Source: Gambelia wislizenii
Taxonomy: Eukaryota; Chordata; Lepidosauria; Squamata; Crotaphytidae
Assembly: GCA_030847615.1 (NCBI GenBank)
Contig: JAUMIR010000014.1
Span: forward strand, 17,088,501-17,152,500
Length of the DNA stretch: 64,000 nucleotides
Direction of reading: 5' to 3'
Below, piece by piece: positions 41,778 to 52,259 of the stretch. Numbering within the stretch: position 1 is the first letter of the stretch; the number at the start of each line of letters is the position of its first letter. Under the pieces are notes generated by a model that saw only the letters and a list, made by a program, of their open reading frames with translations, searched no databases and was not told the DNA's origin. The position numbers and the translations under genes were made by a program.

Positions 41778-42048
41778 CCAAATCAGTGTTTGGGTGGTAA
41801 GTCAACACTTACATGAGTTCTCAAGCCACCACGTTGCAAGTTCAATTCCAGCGGGCTCCAAGGTTCACTCAGCCTTCCATCCTTTCGTAGGTCGGTAAAC
41901 TGAGTACCCAGCTTGTGGGGGCAATTAGCTAACACACATTGGAAACTGTTTAATGCAGTGTAGATGTGTAAATTGCTATTGCTTAAAAAAAATTGTAAGC
42001 CACTCTGATAGCCTTGTGGCTGAAGAGCAGGGTATAAATAAATAAAAA
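41778..42048 (+). mobile_element. tRNA-derived SINE S1, head partly replaced
   Basis: CAAGCCACCACGTTGCAAGT, TTCAATTCC (B box), GTCGGTAAACTGAGTACCCA, GCAATTAGCTAACACACATT, ending in ATAAATAAATAAAAAT. The first 40 bp differ from 62729-63002. Confidence 0.78.
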
Positions 42049-42285
42049 TAATCAGGTCTCATCTTGTTTGCACCTGCAACTGGACTGAGGTCAATGACAA
42101 CACCTAGTACACCAGTGGTGGGAATCATGCAGATCTCCCAATGTTGTGGGACTATAATTCCCACTATGACTCACCAATGGCTATGCTGAATACAGCTTTG
42201 GAGATTTGGAATCCAGCAACATCTGGAAGGCTATGTGATTCCTACTCCTGAACCATAGACTTCCAATTTTTAAAACATGCAAGTG
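42049..42285. other. No recognisable feature
   Basis: Contains CAATGTTGTGGGACTATAAT TCCC-like hAT MITE words; not resolved. Confidence 0.3.
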
Positions 42286-42661
42286 TGGGAGCTGGGTATG
42301 TTTAGCCTGGAGAAGAGAAGGTTGAGAAGGGGACATGAAAACCAAGTTTAAATATTTAAAAGGATGTCATACTGAGGATAGAGCATGCTTGTTTTCTGCT
42401 GCTCCAGAAACTTGGACACAGAGCAATGGGTTCAAACTACAGGAAAAGAGATTCCACCTAAACAGTAGGAAGAACTTCCTGACAGTAAGAGCTGTTTGAC
42501 AGTGGAATGCATGTGGTAGAGTCTCCTTCTTTGGAGGTTTTTAAGCTGAGGCTGGATGGCCATCTGTCAGGAGTGCTTTGATTGTTTATTCCTGCTTAGC
42601 AGATTGGGGTTGGACTAGATGGTCCTTGTGGTCTCTTCCAACTCTGATTCTATGATTCTAT
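42286..42661 (+). mobile_element. CR1 LINE 3' fragment
   Basis: GGAGCTGGGTATGTTTAGCC to CTCTGATTCTATGATTCTAT. A 9-bp loss after GTGGAATGCATG removes part of the usual CACTGCCTGGGAG. Confidence 0.87.
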
Positions 42662-42894
42662 CTTATTCACATGGCAACTGATGGCTTCAATATTGGGGAA
42701 GAGGGCTTGTGGAAAGAGGCACTGGATACCTCCTTCCACAAACTCTAAAAACAAATGTATGCAGACATATGACCCAGTTATGTCTTTGTGTGTCACCAGG
42801 AGATACTGGCCATGATTTCCAGCACTTAAATCTAGTATAACTGAATACTTTAATCTTATGGTGGCTGATGGGTTCCATGTAGGGCTCAAGGAAC
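42662..42894. other. No recognisable feature
   Basis: Nothing assigned. Confidence 0.3.
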
Positions 42895-43078
42895 ACCCTC
42901 TGAATTTTAGTCTGAACTTGAAAGGATCTCACTAGGGTGTACAACCCTGTCCCCAAATAGAAGGCATCTAAGGTTCTCTAGGTTCTCCAATCTATTGTAG
43001 GGAAAGAGCTCCAGACCTTGGAGAACTTCTTTAAAATATGGTCTAACACCTGGAGTGGATATACTCCCCCCGAAATGA
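42895..43078. mobile_element. Small palindromic MITE, family O
   Basis: TTTTAGTCTGAACTTGAAAG at left; CTTTAAAATATGGTCTAAC then ACCTGGAGTGGAT at right, the inverted equivalent. Confidence 0.45.
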
Positions 43079-43084
43079 AAGCCC

Positions 43085-43370
43085 CCCCCCAATGACTAAA
43101 CTGAGACTGTTGTACTTTGGACATATCATGAGATGATGTGACTCATTGGAAAAGAAGATAATGCTCAGGAAAGTGGAAGGCAGTAGGAAAAGAGGGCGAC
43201 TCCATTACAGGTTGCTTGACTCAGTCAAGGAAGCTACGGCTGCCCTGAGTCTGCAGGACCTGAGTAGGGCTCTTGATGACAGGGTGTTTCAGAGGTCTCT
43301 CATTCATAGGGTCACCATAAGTCAAAGTTGACTAGATGGCAATTAATGACAACAACAACAAAGACACATG
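43085..43370 (+). pseudogene. Bov-B (RTE) LINE ORF2 C-terminus and 3' end
   Basis: Reads KKIMLRKVEGSRKRGRLHYR then LLDSVKEATAALSLQDLSRA and RVTISQS, the Bov-B C-terminal tail, preceded by LRLLYFGHIMR-like codons. Ends GGGTCACCATAAGTCAAAGT, GACTAGATGGCAATTAATGA and (ACA)n. One of three copies here. Confidence 0.82.
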
Positions 43371-43422
43371 TTAAGCTTCAACTTGGCTTCAGGCTCTGGA
43401 CTGTCATCAGCCATGTTCATGC

Positions 43423-43934
43423 ATGGGTTGAAGTCAACTTGATGGCAAATAACAACAACAAAGTTGTTGGGTCCAGGCTATCTGAAAGACCGTTTCTTCC
43501 TTTGTGAGCCCAGTAGAGCTCTAAGTTCATCTGGAGAGGTCCTTCTCTCTGTCCCACCACCTTCTCGGGCTCATTTGGTGGGAACAAGAAAGACAGGGCC
43601 TTTTTGGTGGTTTCTCCTAGACTTCAGAACTCCCTCCCTAGGGAGGCCAGGATGGCTCACTCCTTGCTCTCCTTTCACTGGCAAGTTCAAACATTTTAAG
43701 GCCACTGAGCTTTTAGCTGGAGTGGGCCTTTAATGATGTGCTGTGTTGTTTTATGTGTGTATACAGTTTTTAATGAATTTTAATGTTTTTAACTCCATAC
43801 ATTGTTCAATTGTCTTTTAAATAACTTTTATTTATACTTGTATTGAAGTGTTTGCATAGTTCTTAATTGGCATTGCTTTTGAATATGTTGTAAGCCACCT
43901 TGAGTTTCATTATTGGGACAAAGTTGGGATACAA
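43423..43934 (+). pseudogene. Bov-B tail remnant, then L2-like LINE 3' end
   Basis: 43423-43459 is a Bov-B-like tail (GAAGTCAACTTGATGGC, (AAC)n). From 43460 the frame reads LGPGYLKDRFFLCEPSRALS then SSGEVLLSVPPPSRAHLVGT, the L2 C-terminus. Its 3' UTR ends TTGTAAGCCACCTTGAGTTT and runs into the polypurine tract. Confidence 0.72.
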
Positions 43935-44843
43935 ATGAATAGAAGTAGAAGAGGAGGAGGAGGAGGGAAGGAGGAGGATGAAGAAAAAGAAAAAGTGGTG
44001 GCGGAGAAGGAGGAAGAGGAAGAAGAAGGGGAGGAGAAGGAGAAGGAGGGAAGGAGGAAGAAGAAGAGGAGGAGGAAGAACAACAAGAGGAGGAGTAAGA
44101 GAAAGAAGAGGAGAAGGAATAGGAGGGAAGGAGGAGGAAGGAAGAAGGAGGAAGAAGAAGAGAAGGAAGAGAAAGAATAGGAGGAGGAAGAGAAAGAAGA
44201 GGAGAAGGAAGAGGAGGAGAAGGAACAGGAGGGAAGAAGGAAGAAGAAAGAGAGAAGGAAGAGAAAGAAGAGGGGAGGAGGAGGGAGGGAGGAGGAAGAA
44301 AAAGAAGAGAAGGAAGAAGAGAAAGAAGAAGAGAAGGAGGAGGAGGTAGACAAGGAGCACAAAGAAGAAGAAGAGGGGGAAGAAAAGAGGAGGAAAGGCA
44401 GGAGGAGGAGGGAAAAGAAGTGATGGAGGAGGAGCAGCCAAGGAGGAGGGGGAAGAAAAAGAAGAGGAGGAGGAGTAAGTCAATGAAGAGGAGAAGAAGG
44501 AAGAGGAGGGAAGGAGGAGGAAGGAAGGAAGAGGAAGAAGAAGAGGAGGGAAAGAAAGAAGGAGAAGGAAGAGGAGGAAAGGAGGAGAAGAAGAAGAGAA
44601 GGAAGAGGAAGAGAAAGAAGAAGAGGAGGAGGAGGAGGTAGATGAGGAGCACAAAGAAGAAGAGGAGGAAGAGGAGGAAGAAGAAGCAATGGAGGAGCAG
44701 CAGCAGCAACAAAGGAGGAGCGGGAAGAAAAAGAAGAGGAGGAGGAGGGAAGGAAGAGGATGATAAAGAGAAAGAGAAAGAAAAGAAGATGAGGAAGAAG
44801 AGGAGGAGAAGGAGGAAGAAGAGGAAGAGGAGGAGGTTGTAGT
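43935..44843. repeat. Polypurine (GGA/GAA)n tract, about 0.9 kb
   Basis: Almost uninterrupted purines on the plus strand. GAGCACAAAGAAGAAG at about 44355 and 44646 marks a higher-order unit near 290 bp. It starts at the tail of the L2 end, like the shorter GA tails at 21570 and 54570. Frames over it on either strand (up to 395 codons of Ser/Leu/Phe or Glu/Lys/Arg) are artefacts. Confidence 0.95.
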
Positions 44844-45374
44844 TGCTCCCGCCGTGTTCCTCCTGATGGGGGGGGGGAATCCAATAAAAATAATGAAGGT
44901 TTCTTTCAACCAAGTTCAAGGGACCATGCCCAAATCCTTGAGACTGCCCTTCCTCCCCTCTCCCCTCACCTGGGCCTCCATCCAGCACCATTGTACCTCT
45001 GCTCCTTGCTTGCAACAGTTACGCTCCATCACTGATGGGGCATCTATGAGAAGCAAAGACGTTGGTCCATGAAAAGAATAAAATAAAATGAATGAAACTA
45101 GAACAGCCTGCTGCCTGTTTTCTTTTAGGATCACCATAAAAAGATAACATCCCTACTAAAAGGTTCCATGTGAGCTATCCTTTCCTATCATCACATTGTC
45201 TCCTGGAAATAGGAATCCTTCCAGATGGGGAGAAGGAGGAGGAGGTGGTGGCGGTATGTAATTCGTCACTGAGTTTCTTCTCAAAGGAAATGATGAGTAC
45301 ATTTAACAATTTTCTCCCTGCTGCAAGAAAGTCTTCAAAAATGACAAGGTTTTCATAATCTATTCACAATTTGT
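44844..45374. other. No recognisable feature
   Basis: Flank of the purine tract; G-run at 44868-44877. No repeat or gene identified. Confidence 0.4.
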
Positions 45375-45632
45375 AAAATTCTGCGCAAAATTTGTATGTG
45401 ATTGCTTTGCCCAGAAAACAGCATCTTCTATGCAGGAAATTGTTGTTTCCTGCACAGAAAATGTTGTTTTCTAAGCAAAGCAAACACGTGAAAATTTTGC
45501 ACAGAATAAATCTCCAATTACAATATTTTCTGCACAGGATGTAACATTTCTGCGTAGAAATGGTTTCTGCCCAGAAATGGTTGCTTTCTGCACAAAGAGA
45601 ACCACACACAAATTTTGTGCAGAATAAGTCCA
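45375..45632. mobile_element. Foldback MITE built of TTCTGC/GCAGAA palindromes
   Basis: Left TTCTGCGCAAAATTTGTATG and complement of right TTCTGCACAAAATTTGTGTG are terminal inverted repeats. Inside, TTTCTGCNNAGAAA-like palindromes recur at least six times (for example GTTTCCTGCACAGAAAA, ATTTCTGCGTAGAAATGG). No family recognised. Confidence 0.55.
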
Positions 45633-46017
45633 GAACTATGAAGTCAGTCCAGGATTCTTCTTGTCAGGATTCCTCAACACTTGAAAAACATGTTTTTCAC
45701 CCATGTTCTAGTCTTAACCATCTGCCTATCTTGCTTGCTTCTTTTTGTACATGACATCCCTTCAGATATCTAAAGGTGGAACAATTATTGAAGAAAGTCA
45801 AGGAAGAAAGTGCAAAGGCAGGTTTACAGGTGAACATTAAGAAAACAAAAATAATGACCACAGATGTTTTACATAACTTTAAAGTAGGCAATTAAGACAA
45901 TGAAATAGTTCAAGATTTTCCATTCCTTGGCTCAGACATTCATCAGAATGGAGACTGAAGTCAAGAAATGAGAAGACCAGGACTTGGAAGGGCAGCTATG
46001 AAGGAACGAGACAAGAT

Positions 46018-46300
46018 AATTTTTTTTAATGTTTAGGTACCGTATTTATACCTCACTCTTCAGCTACAAAGGCTCTTAGAGCAGCTTACAAATTGTTAAG
46101 CAATAGCACCTACACATCTCCACTGCTTTAACAGCATGCTAGGCACTCTCCAAGTGGTTTCCAATACATGTTAGCTAATTGAGCCCCCACAAGCTGGGTA
46201 CTTATTTTACAGACCTACGAAAGGATGGAAGGCTGAGTGAACCTTGGAGCCCTTGGGATCAAACTTGCAATGTTGTGGCTTGCAGTACTGGCATATATAA
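46018..46300 (-). mobile_element. tRNA-derived SINE S1 inserted in Bov-B
   Basis: Left TTATACCTCACTCTTCAGCT; right GGGATCAAACTTGCAATGTT (complement of B box) and GTGGCTTGCAGTACTGG. Nearly full length in reverse orientation, with a 20-bp variant near 46135-46155. Confidence 0.8.
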
Positions 46301-46602
46301 CTGAATACTAAAGTTAGGATGGTCCATGTCATCGTCTTCCCCATTTCTATGTGAGGTTGTGAAAGCCGGAGAGTGAAGAAAGCTGATAGGAAGAAAATCA
46401 ACTACTCTGAGATATGACATTGGAGGAGAGTTATTCTGATATCGTGGACTGCTAAAAAGACAAATCACTGGGTCCAGGAGCAAATCAGGCCTGAATTCTC
46501 CCTAGAAGCTGAGATGACTAAACTGAGATTCTCGCACTTTGGCCATCTCATGAGAAGGCACGAGTCACTAGAAAAGACAACAATGCTCAGCAAGTTGTAG
46601 CT

Positions 46603-46890
46603 TTACCACACTCCGAGGAAAAGCGGCAAAGCAGCAGGGACGTTCTGCCTTTCCGGCTGCCTTCCTGTAGGATGTCGGTGTCCTTCCAGTGTCCTTTCGT
46701 TCCAGTCCCATGGGGGACTGAACTAAAACCATGACTTTTTACAAATGGGTTTTTCTCCTTAGCAAAAAGGCACAGTTTTACCTTACGGGACTGGAATGGA
46801 AAAACAATGACACCATGTGGGAAGGCAGCAGAAAAGACGGAATGTTTCTGTTGCTTTGACGCTTTTCCTTGGAGTGCAGTAAGGCTCTTA
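46603..46890. mobile_element. Foldback MITE inserted in Bov-B
   Basis: About 285 bp, palindromic over most of its length: CACACTCCGAGGAAAAGCGG (46608-46627) pairs with the complement CTGCACTCCAAGGAAAAGCG, continued by GGCTGCCTTCC / CTGCTGCCTTCCC and TTCCAGTCCCATG / TTCCAGTCCCGTA. The Bov-B copy at 43162 (CAGGAAAGTGGAAGGCAGTA) shows the uninterrupted target. Confidence 0.75.
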
Positions 46891-47089
46891 GAAGGCAGTA
46901 GGAAAAGAAGATCCCATTCCAGATGGATAGACTCACTCAAGGAAACTATGGCTGCTTTGAGTCTGCAAGGGCTGTTGAGGAGAGGGTGACTTGGAGGTCT
47001 CTCATTCATGAGGTTGCCATAAGTCAAAGTTGACTTGACAGCAGCACACCTACCACAGCAGTTAACCACAACAAAAACATGTCATACAA

Positions 47090-47701
47090 CTGATGCGATC
47101 TTGGGCTGTATCAATAGAAGTATAGTGTCCAGATCAAGGGAAGTAATAGTGCCACTCTATTCTGCCTTGGTCAGATCTCACCTAGAATACTGTGTCCAGT
47201 TCTGGGCACCACAATTCAAAAAGGATATGGACAAATTTGAGTGTGTCCAGAGGAGGGCGACTAAAATGGTGAAAGGTCTGGAAACCATGCCTTATGAGGA
47301 GAGACTTAGGGAGCTGGGTATGTTTAGCCTGAAAAAAAGACGGTTAAGAGGCGATATAATAGCCCTGTTTAAGTATTTGAAGGGATGTCACACTGAGGAT
47401 GGAGCAGGCTTGTTTTCTGCTGCTCCAGAGACTAGAACACGGAGCAATGGATGCAAGCTCCAGGAACAGAGATCCCACCTCAACATGAGGAGGAACTTTT
47501 TGACAGTAAGAGCTGTTCGGCAGTGGAACACACTCCCTCGGAGCGTGGTGGGGTCTCCTTCCTTGGAGGTCTTTAAACAGAGGCTGGATGGCAATCTGTC
47601 GGGGATGCTTTGATCGTGATTTCCTGCGTGGCAGAATAGGGTTGGGCTGGATGGCCCTCGTGGTCTCTTCCAACTCTACAATTCTATGATTCTATGATTC
47701 T
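47090..47701 (+). mobile_element. CR1 LINE 3' fragment, long open frame
   Basis: Open through 47613 ([20 protein letters not shown] to KQRLDGNLSGML), then the 3' UTR and ATTCTATGATTCTATGATTC. Same young subfamily as 28684-29322. Confidence 0.92.
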
Positions 47702-47838
47702 AACTCCTTCAACCATTGCTCATTAGGTTCGGCTTCCAGACCTTTTACCTTCTTGTTTATCCTCATTGGGACATGTTCCAGCTCAGCAATATCCTTCTTA
47801 AATCAGAAATGGACACAGGCTGCCAGGTAAGGTCTGGC
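47702..47838 (-). mobile_element. Old CR1 ORF2 fragment
   Basis: GGCTTCCAGACCTTTTACCT, GGACATGTTCCAGCTCAGCA and GGTAAGGTCTGGCC match the complement of the LERVQRR..KMVKGLE coding region, strongly diverged. Confidence 0.65.
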
Positions 47839-47867
47839 CACAGTAAAAAACAGAAATAAAGTTCCTT

Positions 47868-48297
47868 ATAGAATCATAGAGTTGGAAGAGACCACTAGGG
47901 CCATCCAGTCCAACCCCCTGTCATGCAGGAATACACAATCAAAGCATCCCTGTCAGATGGCCAACCAGTCTCTGTTTAAAAACCTCCAAAGAAGGAAACT
48001 CCACCACACTCCCAGGCAGTGCATTCCACTGCTGAACAGCTCTTACTGTCAGTATGTTCTTCCTAAGGTTTAAGTGGTATCCCTTTTCATGATTTCCAGA
48101 TCTCCTACCATTTTGGTCGCCCTCCTCTGGAAATGTTCCAGCTTCCCAATATCCTTTTTGAATTGTGTTGCCCAGAACTGGACACAGCATTCCAGGTGAG
48201 GCCTGACCAAAGCAGAACAGAGTGGCACTATTACATCCCTCGATCTAGACACTAAACTACCCTTGACGTAGCCTATAATTGCATTGGGATTTTTGGC
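47868..48297 (-). mobile_element. CR1 LINE 3' fragment with internal deletion
   Basis: The minus strand reads [20 protein letters not shown] (48240-48190), then jumps from about 48090 to YHLNLRKNILTVRAVQQWNA. The segment coding [10 protein letters not shown]...KLQE is missing. Confidence 0.87.
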
Positions 48298-48462
48298 TGG
48301 CCTGGATCTGATTCTGGCTCTTATTCTGCCATCTAGCACAGCATCTCATCTCCAGAGTCTCAAGCAAAGAGATTGGTTCCATCATCCATTAACATCTTCC
48401 AACTGGAAACGTCTGGGATTGTACCTGGATCCTCCTGTCACACTGCCGTGAAGTTGCTGCTC

Positions 48463-48804
48463 TTAGTTATCTCCTCCTCCTCCCTTCACCTCCTCTTCTT
48501 TCTCTTTCCCCCCCTTTTCCTCCCCCTACCTCTCACCCTCTCCTTTTTCTTCTTCTTAAGCCTTCTCTTCCACCACCTCCTCCTCTTCTTCCTTCTGCTT
48601 ACCTTTTCTTCCTCTTCCTCCTCACCTCTCCCTCCTCCTCTTATTCTTACTCTTTCTCCTCCTCCCCTTCCCCTCCTTTTCTTTTTCTTCCTCCTCCCTC
48701 TCCTCCTCTTCCTCCTCCTCCTCTATTGCCTCCTCCTCTTCCTTCTTCCTCTCCTTCTCTTCTTCCTCCTCTTCCTCCTCCTCCTCCTCTTCTTCTTTCT
48801 CCTC

Positions 48805-48837
<33 letters not shown>

Positions 48838-49735
48838 TTCCCCCAGCTCTCTCCTCCCTTCTCTTCCTCCTCTTCCTTCTCTTCTTCCTCCTCCCTCTCC
48901 TCCTCTTCCTCCTCCTCCTCTTCTTCTTCCTCCTCCCTCTCCTCCTCCTCTTCCTCCTCTTCCTCCTCCTCTTCTTCCCCCAGCTCTCTCCTCCCTTCTC
49001 TTCCTCCTCTTCCTTCTCTTCTTCCTCCTCCCTCTCCTCCTCTTCCTCCTCCTCCTCTTCTTCTTCCTTCTCCTCCTCCCCCCTCTCCTCCTCCTCTTCC
49101 TTCTCCTCTTCTTCCTCCTCCCTCTCCTCTCCTCCTCCTCTTCTTCTTCCTCCTCTTCTTCTTCTTCCTCCTCCCTCTCCTCCTCCTCCTCTTCCTTCTT
49201 TTCATCCTCATCATCCTCTTCTTCTTCCTCCTCCTCTTCCTCCTCCTCCTCTTCTTCCCCCAACTCTCCCCTCCCTTTTCTTCCTCCTCTTCCTTCTCCT
49301 CCTCCCTCTCCTCCTCTTTTTCCTCCTCCTCTTCTTCCTCCTCCCTCTCCTCCTCTTCTTCCTCCTCCTCCCCTCCCTTCTCTTCCTCCTCCCTCTCCTC
49401 CTCTTTTTCCTCCTCCTCTTCCTTCTCTTCCTCCTCCTCTTCTTCCCCCAACTCTCCCCTCCCTTCTCTTCCTCCTCTTCCTTCTCCTCTTCTTCCTCCT
49501 CCCTCTCCTCCTCCTCTTCCTCCTCCTTCTCCTCTTCCTCTTCTTCCTCCTCCTCCTCTTCCTTCTCTTCCTCCTCCTCTTCTTCCCCCAACTCTCCCCT
49601 CCCTTCTCTTCCTCCTCTTCCTTCTCCTCTTCTTCCTCCTCCCTATCCTCCTCCTCCTCTTCCTCCTCCTTCTCCTCTTCCTCCTCTTCTCCCCAAGCCT
49701 CCTCTTCTCCTCCTCCTCCTCCTTCCTCTTATTCG
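48463..49735. repeat. Polypyrimidine (TCC/TTC)n tract, about 1.27 kb
   Basis: Plus strand almost purely C/T. CTTCTTCCCCCARCTCTC recurs with its C5 run at 48840, 48977, 49257, 49445 and 49585 (spacings 137, 280, 188, 140), giving a higher-order unit near 140 bp. Frames up to 504 codons here are artefacts. Confidence 0.95.
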
Positions 49736-50792
49736 ACTTACTGCAATGCTCCTTGATTTCATGTTTAAGAAACATGGCATTAAAAGTTAATTTGCTGTCA
49801 GATCCCCGGCCCATCGGAAATGTAACATTATATCGGTCTCTTTATCAACATTTCCAAACGAGGGCTAAATTAAAAGTGGAGATCTAAACGAAACATGTTC
49901 TTTAAAAAAAAAAAAACTCTAATTGGTCACAGATGCCCCTTGGATTGTTGGGCAAGTATGAGCAGGGTGCATTGGCGCATATGTGTGTGTGTGTGTGTGT
50001 GTGTGTGTAAAGGCTCTGTTTTGGAAAGAAGAATTATTCTTTGTTTCTCTTTATCAGCACTGATCTGGGTCTTGTTCAGGAAGTTCCTCCCACTCGACCA
50101 GCTCCCCTCCCCATAAAAAAGTTTTCATTTATTTCTGTCAATGCTCCCCCTGCATCATCCTTTTTTGTTGTCGTTGTTGTTGTTACAAAATCAGCAAGGG
50201 GAAGGTGGAAAACAGGCCACACTAATCACTGGCTTCTAACAGCAGCCTGGATAAACTCCTCATCAGAGTCCTCCATCCACTAAAGGGGGAAAAAAGGAGC
50301 AGAGGCTGATTTATAGTTGCTGAAATCAATCCCTCCCTCACTGTTTCTTTTAATCATATGGAGAGAAGAATTACATGCTTTACCTTCAGGAAGAAAATTT
50401 ATTTCTACTCCCCCTTCTCTCCCTCCCTCTCCACACTTTAAAAAAAGAAAAGCCTTGTGCTTGTTAAGAAATGGAAAAGTAGGGATCAGAGCCTGTCTTG
50501 CTGGAACAGTTCCTTTCCAGCTAAAAGAATGACGGATAAAAATAATTCCACTGGGCAGGAGAAAAGCCATACTAAATTATATATATATATGTGTGTGTGT
50601 GTGTATGTGTGTGTGTGTGTGTGTTGTGTTACTCCTCTGTCAATCATCTCTTCACCACTTTCTGGGATTGTCTTGTCTAAAATAATTTTTTTACCAAAAA
50701 AAGAGAAAAAGGCACTGACTGTGATCCTACTTGCGTAGCCGAAAGCGTCACTATGGACTGATTAGGCCATACAATCCATGGCTGGAAACCCA
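49736..50792. other. Unassigned with three microsatellites
   Basis: (GT)n at 49981-50008, (GTT)n at about 50166-50183, and (AT)n(GT)n at 50578-50622. 49768-49800 is locally duplicated-looking ATTTCATGTTTAAGAAACAT. No exon recognised. Confidence 0.45.
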
Positions 50793-52187
50793 CACAATCT
50801 GCGTACCCTCCAAATTTTTACAGATGGAAACCAGGGAAAGCAACATCAAGGTGGCCAAAGTGGTGAATGAAGAAAAACACACAAGCTTTTAGAGGATGGA
50901 GGACTCTTCATCCTGGAGAGAAGTGACCAGTAGGGTGCCACAGGGGTCTGTCCTGGGTCCAGTGCTATTCAACATCTTTATCAATGGTTTGGATGAGGGA
51001 ATAGAGGGTATGCTTATCAAGTTTGCAGATGACACCAAATTAGGAGGGGTCGCTAATACCCCAGAGGACAGGATCAGAATCCAAAATGACCTCAAAAGAT
51101 TAGAAAGCTGGGCCAAAACTAACAAAATGAATTTCAACAGGGAGAAATGTAGGATACTGCACTTAGGTAGTAAAAATGAAAGGCACAAATATAAGATGGG
51201 TGACACCTGGCTTGAGGGCAGTACATGCAAAAAGGATCTAGGAGTCTTAGTGGACCACAAGCTGAACATGAGTCAGCAGTGTGATGCAGCAGCTAAAAAA
51301 GCCAATGCAATTCTAGGATGCATTAATAGGAGTATAGTATCTAGATCAAGGTAAGTAATAGTGCCACTCTATTCTGCCTTGGTCAGACCTCACCTGGAAT
51401 ACTGTGTCCAGTTCTGGGCACCACAATTCAGGAAGGATATTGAGAAGCTGGAACATGGCCAGAGGAGGGCGACCAGGATGGTGGGAGGTCTGGAAGCCAT
51501 GATGCCCTATGAGGAGCAGCTTAGGGAGCTGAGTATGTTTAGCCTGGAGGAGAGAAGGTGAAGAGGGGACATGATAGCCATGTTTAAATATTTGAAGGGA
51601 TGTCATACTGAGGATGGGGTAAGCTTGTTTTCTGCTGCTCCAGAGACTAGGACATGGAGCAATGGGTTCAAACTCAAGGAAAAGAGATTCTACCTAAACA
51701 TTAGGAAGAACTTCCTGACCGTAAGAGCTGTTGGACAGTGGAATGCGCTGCCTGGGAGTGTGGTAGAGTCTCCTTCTTTGGAGGTTTTTAAACAGAGGCT
51801 GATGGCCATCTGTTGGGAATGATTTCATTGTGTATTCCTACATGGCAGAATGGGGTTGGACTGGATGGCCCTTGTGGTCTCTTCCAACTCTAGGATTCTA
51901 TGATTCTAAGCTAGGAGAAGATGCAGCAGTTTGCTTGTGCCTGAGCTTTCTGGGAAGGGCAAGATTCTGCCCCTCCCTCTTCTCTCCCCACTGCTGAATT
52001 CATGAAGTGCAAACTACTTTTGCATTTTGAGGGAAGCTTGCAGCAGTTCAGGTATGAGGAGGAGAAAAGGGAAAAGTGGGAGCAGGAGAGAGAAACTTGC
52101 ATATTTTAAAAGCAACAGAAAAAGTGGTATGGCAGACGATTAATTGGGACTGTCCCTGCCAAATCGGGACAGTTGGACAGGGTGCAA
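50793..52187 (-). mobile_element. MITE family I copy 3, split by CR1
   Basis: 50793-50890 (TACCCTCCAAATTTTTACAG, AAGGTGGCCAAAGTGG) and 51912-52187 (GCAGCAGTTTGCTTGTGCCT ... CCAAATCGGGACAGTTGGA) are the two halves of one reversed family I element, compared with 24848-25325. Confidence 0.6.
50891..51911 (+). mobile_element. CR1 LINE, RT C-terminal half
   Basis: Frame 50896-51354 holds [29 protein letters not shown] (FADD 51022-51033) and continues in frame across the A5 run (SKNERHKYKMGDTW) to a TAG/TAA-type stop at 51352-51354. The same frame then resumes to a TGA at 51559-51561 and to 51780. Three octamers at the end. No frameshift until a late 1-bp loss at about 51800 (AGGCTGATGGCC). Confidence 0.93.
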
Positions 52188-52259
52188 CTGTTGAATGATG
52201 AGTCAACATGTAGGTACAAATGATTCAATGGTTCTGTTCTAGTCGAGGGGAGTAAAATA

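Larger units (their letters stand above)
45770..47040 (+). pseudogene. Bov-B (RTE) LINE ORF2 fragment, split twice
   Basis: 45778-46017 reads KVKEESAKAGLQVNIKKTKI and FPFLGSDIHQNGD, the RT end. 46301-46602 gives GCESRRVKKADRKK and RFSHFGHLMRRHESLEKTTM. 46885-47040 ends GSRKRRSHSRWIDSLKETMA and a GACTTGACAGCAGCACACC tail. S1 SINE and a foldback MITE are the two inserts. Internal stops are present. Confidence 0.8.

Noticed and set aside
43828..45015. 395-codon and other long frames over the purine tract
   Set aside because: Ser/Leu/Phe/Pro or Glu/Lys/Arg repeats produced by a (GGA/GAA)n tract, open in several frames at once; no domain.
48373..49887. 504-codon frame over the pyrimidine tract
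   Set aside because: Low-complexity translation of (TCC/TTC)n; both strands and several frames are open.
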